The notes beneath the pieces were generated by a model. That model searched no databases, was not told the origin of the DNA, and was given only the letters and a program-made list of their open reading frames with translations. A stretch of DNA of 64,000 nt from Sphingobacterium daejeonense (GTDB lineage Bacteria > Bacteroidota > Bacteroidia > Sphingobacteriales > Sphingobacteriaceae), in assembly GCF_901472535.1 (NCBI RefSeq), contig NZ_LR590470.1, positions 2,232,001 through 2,296,000 of the forward strand, given 5' to 3'. Positions 48,696 through 58,875 of the stretch are shown piece after piece; within the stretch, counting starts at the first letter, position 1, and each line of letters opens with the position of its first letter. Made by a program: the position numbers and the translations under genes.

Positions 48696-50405
48696 AAATT
48701 AAAGCTAAACTTTATTTAGGAATAGGATTGTTGTTTTTGATGATTCTAATTCTGGCAACAGTAAGTACGCTGTTTGTCAGTTCACTCAAAAAAGACACGG
48801 AGAATGTGCTATCTGCAAACTATATTCAGTTGAATATGCCACGAAATATGCTCAAAGCTTCTGATGAAATTCAACTAAAAAATAATGCGATTTTGCAGCT
48901 TGAGGATAATTTTGAAAAACAAAAATTGAATGTTACTGAACCTGGTGAGAGGGAAATCACAGATCGGCTATCACAACAATTAGAAAAATTGAAAAGCACT
49001 CCCAATGATCCCCTTATCAATCAAAACTTTCGAACGGCTTTAGTAGAGCTTATGACAGTCAATATGGGATGCAATCGTTAAAAAAAGCGATCAAGCTCAG
49101 GAAACTGCAGGAAATGCCTTTGTGCTAATTTCAGTTGTTGGTGCTCTTTGTTTTTTAATTGGCTTCGTTCTGTTTGTAAATCTTCCAAGTAATATCGCCA
49201 ATCCTATTAAAAAGCTCAGTGACAGTATTAGGGAAATTTCTCGTCAGAACTATAATCAGAGGGTGTATATAGAGGGTAAAAGTGAATTTGCTGAATTGGC
49301 CGGTTCATTTAATGTTATGGCAGAGAAACTTCAGGAATATTCCAACAGTAAATTGGACCAAATTCTTGAAGAAAAAAAACGCGTCGAAACATTGGTGAAC
49401 AGTATGCATGACCCTGTAATCGGTCTTGACGAAAATAGAACAATAACCTTTATCAATGATGAGGCATTACAAGTTTCTGGATTAAAAAGAACTGACTTAC
49501 TGCAATTAAACACCAGTGATTTAATCAGGAAGAACGATCTGATCAGAGACTTAACAGATTCTTCAAACCAGATGTCGACAATTAAAATAGTCTTAGACAA
49601 TAAAGAATCCTATTTTGAAAAGGAAATAATTCCAATGGAAATCACGCCAACAGGAGAGACAAAGAGCCAAAAAATAGGGGAGTTGATCGTCTTAAAAAAT
49701 GTAACATCATTTAAGGAATTAGACGTGGCAAAGACTAATTTTATTGCTACTGTTTCTCATGAGCTTAGGACGCCCAATAGCGTCTATACAATTGAGTTCA
49801 GAGTTGTTGAAGCATCCTAGAACTGGCACCTTGTCTGACGATCAGAAAAAACTACTTTCTGGAATTGAAGAAGATAGTTTGAGGTTATTGCGGATTACAA
49901 GTGAGTTACTCAATGTTTCGCAAGTTGAGACCGGCAATATAAAATTATATTCTCAAATCACCAGTCCTATTCCTATTGTACAGTACGCAATAAATGCTAC
50001 CAGAATGCAAGCGGAACAGAAACAAATAGAGATTGAAACCCAAATCGATGATACATTGCCGAAGATCTATGTGGATGAAGAGAAAACTGCATGGGTTTTG
50101 ACAAACTTTATTACCAATGCAATCCGATATTCTCCTGAAAACAGTAAGATTATAATTAGTCTAAAAAATAACTCTAAGGAACTGATTTCTCGGTAAAAGA
50201 TCATGGTAAAGGAATTGATGAGGCTTATAAAAACAAGGTTTTTGATCGATATTTTCAGATTCCAGGTAGCGTACGGACAGGAACAGGGCTTGGGCTTTCC
50301 ATTTCCAAGGATTTTATTGAGAACCAAGGTGGAAAGATCTCCGTCGAAAGTGAATTAGGGGTAGGGAGCACATTTTCTTTTAGGATTCCGGTAATAAATA
50401 CTTAA
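48692..50405 (+). CDS. HAMP-PAS sensor histidine kinase, partner of the split KdpD (frameshifted)
   Basis: About 570 residues. Two membrane helices (YLGIGLLFLMILILATVSTLFV and VLISVVGALCFLIGFVLFVNLP) frame a periplasmic part, then HAMP, PAS (VNSMHDPVIGLDENRTITFINDEALQVSGL), HisKA with SHELRTP, and the HATPase with NFITNAIRYSP, VKDHGKGIDEAYKNKVFDRYFQ and TGTGLGLSISKDF. Shifts near 49070, 49780 and 50190 split it; each joins well. The ATG at 48692 overlaps the kdpD stop by three bases, so the two are translationally coupled and probably form one signalling unit. Its stop overlaps the convergent gene's stop. Confidence 0.88.
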
Positions 50406-50713
50406 TCTATCAGATAGGTTTCAAAGTGAGTGACATTTTCTTCAAATTCCAATAAGTATTTTTTGTCTTCTTTATAGTATCTAGCTTTTTCAAATTTCTC
50501 TCCGGCAAATTCTTTTATACTATCAACAGAATCCCATTCGGTAACCGTCATAAAATGACAGATGTCGTGATCTATCCGTCGGAGTACTTTGGTGGATAGA
50601 TTTCCTTTGATGCTGCGGTAATCTTTAATACCTGTATCGAATAAATAATTTAGGTACTCATCAGCATCTTCTTTTTTGGTTATTCCGTGCCAAATCCTTG
50701 TTATTATCTTCAT
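50402..50713 (-). CDS. Antibiotic biosynthesis monooxygenase-like (ABM/dimeric ferredoxin-like) protein
   Basis: It has 103 residues: KIITRIWHGITKKEDADEYLNYLFDTGIKDYRSIKGNLSTKVLRR, ICHFMTVTEWDSVDSIKEFAGEKFEKARYY. The start at 50713 is set by a strong Shine-Dalgarno (aaaggagg at about 50723-50730); longer in-frame starts up to 50893 are less likely. It is a small dimeric ferredoxin-like fold; catalysis cannot be inferred. Confidence 0.8.
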   Translation of the reverse strand: MKIITRIWHGITKKEDADEYLNYLFDTGIKDYRSIKGNLSTKVLRRIDHDICHFMTVTEWDSVDSIKEFAGEKFEKARYYKEDKKYLLEFEENVTHFETYLID

Positions 50714-50893
50714 GGTTTCTCCTCCTTTCGAACGGTTATATTCTAATTTACTGAATATTTTTGAGTAAAAAATTGGGTTCAACTCGACGTTTTGCCGGGA
50801 TTGTTCCCAAAAATCAGTGGCTTTTTTGCTATCCATACACCTTGGATTGTGTGATTTTTTATTTTGAATAAGTATTGCTGAACGATTAAGCAA

Positions 50894-51311
50894 GGAAATT
50901 ATTTTATCTATTAATAAATAATAACGTTAAGAAATATATCGATTAATCTTTAGTTTCTTCATTCTAATATATTTTTAAAACTAGTTTGATTTTAAGTGAA
51001 GTTAACTTTCTAGTAACAATACTTAAGATTATTATTAGCGTAGAGGAGTTTTTTTTTAAGCGCTAAAATTTTACTGAATTTCTCAATAATTAACCAATGG
51101 TTTATGCATAAAATTCTAATGTAAATAGATTACTACATTGGTGAATAATTTAAATTACAGGAATTTATTTGTTTAAATATTGATATATGTTTGCAGTGTT
51201 AATTGTTAATAATTTATTAATATTAAAAGTTTGTCTAAATAGTTAATTAAGACTAAAGCGTTTAAGATTGATTTTATTGACATAGCAAGTTGAATATCTA
51301 TCAATATAAGA
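50894..51311. other. AT-rich intergenic region, no gene seen
   Basis: No reading frame or structured RNA stands out. It should carry promoters for the convergent-side ABM gene and for the fimbrillin operon. A run of T9 at about 51050 followed by aagcgct is the only notable feature. Confidence 0.6.
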
Positions 51312-51494
51312 ATGAAAAGAAATAAGATTGAAACCTATGTGTCTCCGCGTATTGTGGAGCTAAAGATTGAGCTAGAGCAAGGTATCCTTGCGTCGTCGGC
51401 GACATTTACACCTGGTGATGGTACTGAAGGTAACTACACTCCAGAAGTGGATGATTGGTATGACAGTACTGGGCATCAAGAAATTGAATTATAA
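51312..51494 (+). CDS. 60-residue peptide preceding a fimbrillin-like gene
   Basis: A 60-residue protein with a basic start (MKRNKIETYVSPRIVELKIELEQGILASS) and an acidic, aromatic end (GNYTPEVDDWYDSTGHQEIEL). It has no signal peptide. Peptides of this style (SPRIVELKIELEQGILA then a short variable tail) are found just before lipoprotein or fimbrillin genes in relatives, from memory. The function is unknown. It stops 20 bases before the next gene, so the two are cotranscribed. Confidence 0.65.
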   Translation: MKRNKIETYVSPRIVELKIELEQGILASSATFTPGDGTEGNYTPEVDDWYDSTGHQEIEL

Positions 51495-51514
51495 AAAATC
51501 TGAAATTATAAGAA

Positions 51515-53135
51515 ATGAAATCAAATCTAAAAAGGCCACATGCTAATAGTTTTATTAAGGCTTTATTGTTAGGGGTTTTGTTCTCTAGTTTATTTGCTAG
51601 TTGTAACAAGGAAACCAATTCGGCTGTAGACCTACCTACAGGCGATGCTACCATAAGTATTGATGTTGCAGGTGTGAATGATGAAGAAGAAGGAGAAAAG
51701 AAAACATCTGTTAGTAAAAGTGCCATGAATTCTATTGGTTATGGTGAAATATTAAGCTCTAAAGAAGTATCATATGAAGGATTAGATGCAGTTGTAAGTA
51801 CACGGATCGATCAGAAGAGGGATTCCAGATCTATTGTGGCTAACAATCGAAAAAACAATGCCTCAAACTCTGAATTACGTGCTGCAGTCATGACTCCGGG
51901 GATAAAATATAGATTATTGCTTTACTTAAACGGGACATTTGTTAAATCTGTAGCTGCAGAATCTGGAGTTGCATCTCATGTTGAAGTTAGTAAAGATGTA
52001 GAATATAATTGGTACGCATTTTCGTATAATAGTACAGATGATATTCCGGATGTATCTAATACTTCAGCTCCAACCGTAGAATCTAAGGTAGATAAGCCAT
52101 TACTGTATGCTAGTGGGACTGTAATGGTTACTGGCGAAGGCGTTGTTGACAAGCCTTTGAGAGTTCAATTTGCACATCGTACGGCAAGAGTAGGTGCGGA
52201 AATCAGTGCCCGAGGGCTTTCGCTGGAATTGAGAGCGTAACATCTAGTTTTGCTAGTTCCGATTATATTAAAAAAGGAAATTTAAATTTATTGACAGGTC
52301 AGTATGAGTCTTTATCAACTGTGGATGTGGGTAATTTAAATTTTACACAATTTAGTGCAGCCACAAAAGATACCATTAAGGTTGCATACTACTATACTGC
52401 TGGACAAGGAGTAAATTCAGCAATTAAAGTGAATGTTCAGGCATTAACATTAAAATTGGATCTTGGAGATACTCGGGTATTTACAAATATGCAGTTTTCA
52501 GACAATGTAGACTTAAGTTGGGGTTATAGGAAGAACAGTGTTTTTGGATTTAATTGAATCACCATTGACAGTAAACGGGATAAAATGGGCAAGAACAAAT
52601 TTATATTTTAGTCAAGCAGATAGGGCATATCGATTTAGACATCAGATTCATGATCCATATAACAGAAGTACTGAAGAGTATTGGAATTTCAAAGCGCCAT
52701 TCCCTAATGGTACAATCGGTGCTCAAGATCCATGTACTTTAGTTTATCCAAAAAATAAATGGAGAATGCCTAATGGGGATGAAACGCGGAATTTGATTGA
52801 TGTTAAAGATAGTAGAAGAACACTGAATGCGGATTATGTAGAATATACCGCTACTGGCACTGCGGCACCTTATCCAAGTAATAAGCTTAGAATTAATAAA
52901 ATGGGTTATTTACAATATTGCATTGGGGATATTTGGACTTCTTAGCGATGATAAGCAAGATGGATATTTTGGGTTAATGAAACTGGATTTTTAGGAGGCG
53001 CTTATAACAGGTGTTAATAACTATAGGGTAAGTGATAATAGGCAGTTTTTAGTAACCGGTGATTATGTTTTTGAGCATTGGGCTCAGTCTTCTTGGGGAG
53101 GTGCTGAGAATATAAGGTGTGTTAGAAACGAATAG
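51515..53135 (+). CDS. Fimbrillin-like lipoprotein with C-terminal FISUMP-type domain (frameshifted)
   Basis: About 535 residues. A lipoprotein signal (FIKALLLGVLFSSLFASCNKE, lipobox FASC) is followed by a Mfa-like_1/fimbrillin part with PGIKYRLLLYLNGTFVKSV, YNWYAFSYNSTDDIP and RVQFAHRTARVGAEI. The end has NGIKWARTNLYFSQ, CTLVYPKNKWRMPNGDETRNLI and HWAQSSWGGAENIRCVRNE, like the Fibrobacter major-paralogue domain. Shifts near 52230, 52545 and 52940 split it. The product is probably a surface or pilus-type lipoprotein. Confidence 0.75.
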
Positions 53136-53156
53136 CGTATAACGATTATTATTGTT

Positions 53157-53195
53157 TAAGGCTATCTCATTGGGGATAGCCTGTTTTTATTTCTC
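53157..53195 (+). terminator. Terminator after the fimbrillin-like gene
   Basis: A stem (aggctatc / gatagcct, loop about tcattggg) followed by g and T5, just past the stop. Confidence 0.75.
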
Positions 53196-53684
53196 AATTT
53201 TTTTTACTGGTTTTTGAATTTTATTTGCTGTCAACCTACTGTAGTCAATCATTTACAAATAATATTTAAGCCAAGGTGTTCTTATTGTTAAATAAAAATG
53301 TTATGAGTAGATTCATATCATAATATGATATTTTTATTTCTTTTTAACCTTTAAATTTGAAGGTATTTTAAATAATTGATGAAACTAAATAAAATATTTG
53401 TTTTTTAAAATTAACTAATAGTATAATTAAGTGATTTAAAAAAATTTGCTGCTTTTGAAATAGGCTGTATATTCGTAGTGTTGTTCAGAGAAATTTGGAA
53501 AATAATGCTCGGTCACACACGCTGTTAATTTTTCAAAATAAGTTTTTTTCAATTAGGTTTCGGTGTTATTATAATAATGCTTAAACCATACGTTCAGAGG
53601 CGATAATAAAAAGAAGAAAGAATATCACTAAACTTGAAATTTAAAATTTAAATAAATTCTTCTTTTTAAAATAAAACAACATTA
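53196..53684. other. AT-rich intergenic region, no gene seen
   Basis: A stretch of nearly 490 bases with no convincing coding frame or hairpin. It must include the promoter of the outer-membrane barrel gene at 53685. Confidence 0.6.
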
Positions 53685-54374
53685 ATGAAAAAGATAAGTA
53701 CTATTATTCTAGCAACGCTGTTTGCTTTAGGTGGTTTCGCGAAGGAACCTTTTGAGAAAGATCCTTGGAAAACGAAATTCATGGCAGAAAAAGTTTACCA
53801 AGAGACTTCAGATTTAAATCACTGGTTTGTGGGTGCAAGTGTAGGGGGGCAAGTTTATTTTGGTGACCACGATAAACAATTGTCATTTGGAAAGAGAATA
53901 ACCCCACAGTTTGAAATTTACGCAGGTAAATGGTTGAACGAGAGATTTGGTTTAAGACTTGGATTAAATGGAATTAATTACAAAGGTCTTACCCAGACTT
54001 CGATGTATGGCACAGGAGAGATTTTTCATGCTGGACAGAATTTAGAGTATCAAAAATTCAACTTCATCAATGTGCATGCAGATTTTATGTTCAACTGGAC
54101 AAACGATGCTTTAGGATATGATCCAGGCCGTTTGTATAACCTGATCCCTTATGTTGGAATTGGTTTTGGAGCAGTACTATCAGATCCAGGATCATTAAAG
54201 TTCAGTCCAAACTTGGGTATCCTGCAAACATTCCGTCTAACAGACGCATTGGATTTAACTCTAGACATTAGAGGAAATCTATATGGTGATGAATTCGACG
54301 GTGAAGTTGGAGGAAGAAATTTTGAAGGGGCAGCTTCTACTTCGGTAGGAGTAAAATACACCCTCAATAGATAA
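53685..54374 (+). CDS. Outer-membrane beta-barrel protein (OmpA N-terminal-like)
   Basis: It has 229 residues. Signal peptide (MKKISTIILATLFALGGFA), then a barrel of roughly eight strands: HWFVGASVGGQVYFGDHDK, FEIYAGKWLNERFGLRLGLNGINY, VHADFMFNWTNDALG, LYNLIPYVGIGFGAVL, DLTLDIRGNLYGDEFDG and a final STSVGVKYTLNR. No peptidoglycan-binding OmpA domain follows, so this is a barrel-only protein. The frame is intact. A terminator follows. Confidence 0.85.
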   Translation: MKKISTIILATLFALGGFAKEPFEKDPWKTKFMAEKVYQETSDLNHWFVGASVGGQVYFGDHDKQLSFGKRITPQFEIYAGKWLNERFGLRLGLNGINYKGLTQTSMYGTGEIFHAGQNLEYQKFNFINVHADFMFNWTNDALGYDPGRLYNLIPYVGIGFGAVLSDPGSLKFSPNLGILQTFRLTDALDLTLDIRGNLYGDEFDGEVGGRNFEGAASTSVGVKYTLNR

Positions 54375-54401
54375 GCTTAGATTCACTAACTATTAATAAT
54401 T

Positions 54402-54438
54402 AGCCTTGGTCTCGCCCGATATCAAGGCTTCTTTTTTT
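54402..54438 (+). terminator. Terminator after the outer-membrane barrel gene
   Basis: A stem (agccttg / caaggct) with a loop of about 14 bases, followed by a c and T8. Confidence 0.7.
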
Positions 54439-54482
54439 TAGCTTAGTGGAATATTCATATATTTATTTGCTTAATAAAACAT

Positions 54483-55421
54483 ATGAGAAAAAAATAGACT
54501 ATACTACATGTTCATGGCTGCAATTGTCCTTTTTGCAACATCGTGTAATCAAAACAAAAATTCAGAACACAATAACAATTCAACAGAATCAGAATTTAGT
54601 ACTTATACTGTTCCCAAAGCACCCGAGAATATCCAAGGTGAAAGTGCTAAAATCAATTATGTTTTCACTCATTTTTGGGACGATTTCAATTTCCGAGATA
54701 CTGCCAAGGTATTCGATCCAAATTACGGAGAACAAGCGATAGTCGATTATATTGGACATTTTCCCTTGGTAGGAATTGATACTTTAAAGGAAGGTGTTGA
54801 AAACGTTTTGAATGAGGCTAAAATTGAACCCAAAAGTCTTCGAATTTTTTAAATATCAATTTGAAAATTACCTCTCTAATCCTAATTCTCCTGCAAGGAA
54901 TGATTTATATTATGAAATTGTTCTTGAAAAATTAATTGCTTCCGGCAAGTTAACTCCTGATGAAGTAACAAAATATGAGTCCTTACTTCCCTTATTGCGC
55001 AAAAATAAGCCAGGTACAGAAGCAACAGACTTTAAATATTTAATGACTGATGGAACAACTTCCAATTTAAAGTCAATAGAGGCTCCATTTACATTGTTGA
55101 TGTTTTATGAACCGGGATGTAGTACATGTGAAGAAACCATTGAACATATCAAGAACAATCCAGGATTTAATACAGTTCTAGAAAATGGTGCTCTTAAAAT
55201 ATTAGCAGTTTATCCAGATGGTAATATGGATATCTGGAAAAATTACCAAAAAAATATTCCGCCAAGCTGGATTAATGGTTTAGATACTGATCAATCTGTA
55301 GTGAGTAAAGGATTGTATATGATCAAAGCAACTCCAACTATTTATCTTTTAGACAAGACAAAAAGGTAATTTTAAAGATTCTAACTTAAATGAAGTCATT
55401 AAGTTCTTTCAAAATATTTAA
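54483..55421 (+). CDS. Thioredoxin-like lipoprotein with N-terminal DUF5106-type domain (frameshifted)
   Basis: About 312 residues. Removing one A from the A7 run after the ATG at 54483 gives MRKNRLYYMFMAAIVLFATSC, a lipoprotein signal. Residues 20-180 are helical, of the DUF5106 type (AKINYVFTHFWDDFNFRDTAKV). The C-terminal thioredoxin fold has FTLLMFYEPGCSTCEETIEHIKN with CSTC at the active-site position, and KATPTIYLLDK with the cis-Pro. Further shifts near 54840 and 55368-55385 are needed to reach the end KFFQNI. It probably acts in periplasmic thiol-disulfide exchange. Confidence 0.78.
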
Positions 55422-55444
55422 AGTCTAACATACTAATATAATAG

Positions 55445-55471
55445 AGCCAGGATTTTCCTGGCTTTTTTTTG
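55445..55471 (+). terminator. Terminator after the thioredoxin-like gene
   Basis: A perfect stem (agccagga / tcctggct, loop ttt) followed by T8. Confidence 0.85.
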
Positions 55472-55622
55472 TTTTACTGTTGATTATTAGGGGGTTGAAT
55501 AATTTAGTATATAAGCTGTATATAAATTATCTAACCATGTATATGTAATGTCTTCCTGAATATTCTTTCAATCAGATTTATAAGGAGAAATTTATTGAAA
55601 AGAATAAATTAAAAAATACATT

Positions 55623-56023
55623 ATGAAAATTAGAAATTTGAAATTAATTGCTATTGTGTTCGGCTTGTTTATAATAGCATCTTGTACGGGGCAGAAAGGT
55701 GATATGACTAAGGATCCTAAATATGCTGATATTGCGAATAATATTTTCATTACCAATGGTCCATTGTTTTATTACCATTACACGCATTCCGACGGTGGAA
55801 ATCCGGTTATTTTCTTTCAAGAGAGAGTTCTGTTCCAAATGCAGAGTTGAAGGCAGAAATTCCAGCAGGTTCACATGTAAAGATTTTCAAAGTTTTTGAG
55901 GTTCCTAATAAGGAAGGTGGAGTCAAGGCGATGGTTGAAGGAGATGTTATTCCGGATGGTTCCAAAGAAAGCTTTAAATATATGGCAGTATACAATGATA
56001 TTGAGCCAGCCTTGAAGAAATAA
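55623..56023 (+). CDS. Small lipoprotein of unknown function (frameshifted)
   Basis: About 132 residues with a lipoprotein signal (LKLIAIVFGLFIIASCTGQ, lipobox IASC). The mature part includes IANNIFITNGPLFYYHYTH and, after a shift in the gagagag repeat near 55820, SSVPNAELKAEIPAGSHVKIFKVFEVPNKEGGVKAMVEGDVIPDG. That shift is either two extra bases or one missing. I do not recognise it. The second half resembles a small beta-barrel with SH3-like spacing, without proof. Confidence 0.6.
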
Positions 56024-56043
56024 TTTTCGAATAGACACTCAAT

Positions 56044-56071
56044 AAGGCACACTGCAAGGTGTGCCTTTTTT
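56044..56071 (+). terminator. Terminator after the small lipoprotein gene
   Basis: Stem aaggcacac / ggtgtgcctt followed by T6, about 20 bases past the stop. Confidence 0.85.
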
Positions 56072-56268
56072 GTTTATTGTTAACTTATTGTAACATTACC
56101 GTAATGTTTTTTACTAAAGCTAAAATTAGCCTTTGATTTATTTGTTAACGATATTTTAAGGCTTACATTTGTTTCAGTTTTAGTTTACCCTCCCAATAAT
56201 AATTTATTGTCTGGATATACTTTTGATGTTTAATAATTGCAGTCAGCAAATAATTTATTTATCATTTT

Positions 56269-57477
56269 ATGCCACAAAAGACTTTTTCATTTGATCAAAC
56301 CAAAACTTCGTATTCCATATTAATTGCTATAGCCATAGCCCATCTATCCAACGATATGATTCAGGCAATCATCCCGGCATCCTATCCTTTACTCAAAGAA
56401 AACTTTCATTTAAGTTTTGCTCAGATTGGAGTAATTACGTTTTGTTTTCAATTGTCCTCATCCTTGCTACAGCCGATTGTAGGTGCATATACAGACAAGA
56501 ATCCAAAGCCTTATTCTCAAATTTTTGCTATGTTCTTCAGTATTATTGGTATTATCGCGCTTGCCTATTCCAATAATTATTATTCGGTGTTATTCTCGGT
56601 TACCATGGTTGGAATTGGTTCATCCATTTTTCATCCTGAATCTTCGAGGGTTGCATTTCTTTCTTCTGGAGGAAAAAGAAGCTTGGCTCAGTCTATATTT
56701 CAAATTGGTGGAAATACTGGCTCGGCGCTAGCACCATTATTGCTTGCACTATTTGTGCTTCCGCATGGACAACGCTATATTTTATGGTTTTTAATTATTG
56801 CAATTGTTGCCCAGTTTGTTTTGGGGTATATTGCATCTTGGTACAAACAAGTTTTGGAATCTGTAAAAGGACAAACTAAAAAGCTAATTAAAGTACCTGA
56901 CCTTTCAAATACTACAATTAACTTCTCCATATTTATTCTACTGCTGCTTATTTTTTCTAAATATGTATATATAGCTAGTATTACGAGTTATCTGCAGTTC
57001 TATATGATGGAAAAATTTGCTATTACTGATGTTCAAGCTCAAGTTTATCTATTTTATTTCTTGATTGCCATTGCGTTAGGAACTTTATTTGGAGGATTCC
57101 TAGGGGACTATTTGGGTAGAAAATATATTATTTGGTTCTCGGTATTAGGATGTGCTCCATTTACTTTGTTGTTGCCATTTGCGAGTTTGTTTTGGACTGG
57201 AATTTTGGTATTTATTATTGGTTTAATTATGGCATCTGCATTTCCATCCATTTTAGTTTATGCTCAGGAGCTGCTTCCTAGGAAGTTGGGAATGGTGTCA
57301 GGATTATTTTATGGATTTGCCTTTGGAATGGGAGGGCTAGGTGCTGCCTTTTTAGGATATTGGGCAGATCATACATCCTTAGAAAATATTTACTTGGTTT
57401 GTTCCTATTTACCATTGATTGGTATTATGGCTTATTTCCTGCCAAACATGAAGAAAGTAAGGTTTCATGAAGTTTAG
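56269..57477 (+). CDS. MFS transporter, fosmidomycin-resistance (Fsr) type
   Basis: It has 402 residues with about 12 membrane helices, in the inner membrane, intact. Family marks are AIAHLSNDMIQAIIPASYPLLKENFHLSFAQIGVITF, GAYTDKNPKPY, GIGSSIFHPESSRVAFLSSGGKRSLAQSIFQIGGNTGSALAPLL and GGFLGDYLGRKYIIW. These match the Fsr branch of the major facilitator family, which pumps fosmidomycin and other small molecules out of the cell. Its natural substrate here is not known. Confidence 0.9.
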   Translation: MPQKTFSFDQTKTSYSILIAIAIAHLSNDMIQAIIPASYPLLKENFHLSFAQIGVITFCFQLSSSLLQPIVGAYTDKNPKPYSQIFAMFFSIIGIIALAYSNNYYSVLFSVTMVGIGSSIFHPESSRVAFLSSGGKRSLAQSIFQIGGNTGSALAPLLLALFVLPHGQRYILWFLIIAIVAQFVLGYIASWYKQVLESVKGQTKKLIKVPDLSNTTINFSIFILLLLIFSKYVYIASITSYLQFYMMEKFAITDVQAQVYLFYFLIAIALGTLFGGFLGDYLGRKYIIWFSVLGCAPFTLLLPFASLFWTGILVFIIGLIMASAFPSILVYAQELLPRKLGMVSGLFYGFAFGMGGLGAAFLGYWADHTSLENIYLVCSYLPLIGIMAYFLPNMKKVRFHEV

Positions 57478-58082
57478 GGTAAATATTTGGCGAGCCAGAC
57501 AGTTGCACAACCACAATGAACATCATTGACAGTATGGTTGATCAATTCAAAATTGTTCTTTTTCAGCAATTCATTATAATCCTCGATTGAAAGAGAAGAA
57601 TGATAGAGTTGGCTTACCATTGATTTCTGACCAAACTTCAGTTTTTTCAGTTCCAGTAGTTAGTAATAGCATCCCGTTTGGAAAAAGAAACTCCTTGAAA
57701 TTAGAGAACATTTCTATTTGATCAGGTTGCTGAAGATGAAAAAAGCTATGCCAAGCAATAATAGCATCAAATTTTTGATTTAAAGCCAATTCTCTCATAT
57801 CCTGTACATAGAATTCCCCTGAAGGAAAATTCTTTTTAGCAATACCAATCATTTTTTCACTTGCATCAACTCCGACGACTTTGAATTTTTTATGGATTAA
57901 ATATTCATAGATTGGTTTTCCTGTTCCACAACCTAGATCTAGGATTCTTGCATTTGCAGGCAGTTTTGATATCAATGAGTCGAGATGGTCTTTTTCCATA
58001 AGGGATTGGCTTCTGTTTTCAAAAACCAATCCCCAACAATATCATAGACCTTAAATACATTCTTTTTTTCTCGATCCTTCAT
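57474..58082 (-). CDS. Class I SAM-dependent methyltransferase (frameshifted)
   Basis: About 200 residues. From 58082, MKDREKKNVFKVYDIVGDW leads after a shift into ENRSQSLMEKDHLDSLISKLPANARILDLGCGTGKPIYEYLIHKKFKVVGVDASEKMIGIAKKNF, with the SAM motif LDLGCGTGKP and motif II DAS. Later come FDAIIAWHSFFHLQQPDQ and, past another shift near 57610, LSIEDYNELLKKNNFELINHTVNDVHCGCATVWLAKYLP to the stop at 57474. The stop overlaps the MFS stop, convergently. Substrate unknown. Confidence 0.8.
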
Positions 58083-58092
58083 AGATTACTAA

Positions 58093-58649
58093 TCAAAATG
58101 TTAGGTTTATTTTAGAGTACCCAAGACCTTCCAACAATGGCCTAAGTACATGGGTAGCATTGTTTTTGGTTTGTTCTAGGATATCGGATTTATTCACCTG
58201 TCTAGTGATTTCCTCTTCCGCAGCCTTAAATGCCTCGTCTACCAAAGTAGCTTCTCTGAAGAAAGCCATCTTAGTATCATAGACCTTAGATGATTTATGA
58301 TCTATTTTAACATAGCATATTTCAGGTTTTGGAAGATTAATGGTAACTGAGTCTTCCATTACTTTGACATCTTCAGGAGTCAACTTGCTCAAGTCAATAC
58401 AACCAACAGCATCTGCTTTAATTATTAATAATACACTTGCATCAGGAAGGTATGCTGTCATGTTTTTATGCTCGACCACATCACTCAATCTATACTTCAC
58501 TAATTCTAGTTTACCCATAGCTTCGATTTTTTCAACCAAACCTGATGTCTAGTTTCTTTCGTTGGCCCAGGTTTTATCCTTTCCCATACAAACCACGTAA
58601 TACCTATAATCAATCCTAAGATGATTAATATTTTTAGCAATTTTGTCAT
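58093..58649 (-). CDS. DUF4230 membrane-anchored protein (frameshifted)
   Basis: About 184 residues. From the ATG at 58649, one membrane helix (LLKILIILGLIIGITWFVW) precedes, after a small shift near 58555, GLVEKIEAMGKLELVKYRLSDVVEHKNM, VLLIIKADAVGCIDLSKLTPEDVKVMEDSVTINLPKPEICYVKID and SDILEQTKNNATHVLRPLLEGLGY. The pattern fits DUF4230, a widespread family of unknown function. It lies about 10 bases upstream of the methyltransferase start, on the same strand. Confidence 0.75.
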
Positions 58650-58875
58650 AAACTACAATTCTCAAATTACAGACCATTTCTATTTTCTTCTGTCAAGAAA
58701 CTGTAATGGTAATGTTAATACCTTATTAGTAACCAATTAATTACAATTTCTTAATATATGTCAGGTTTAACATGACAGAATGTTTATCTACAATATATAT
58801 ATGGATTAATATATCTTAGATAATAGCATGTATTATTTTCTTAAATTTAATTATGCTTTCTAAGACATATTACTG

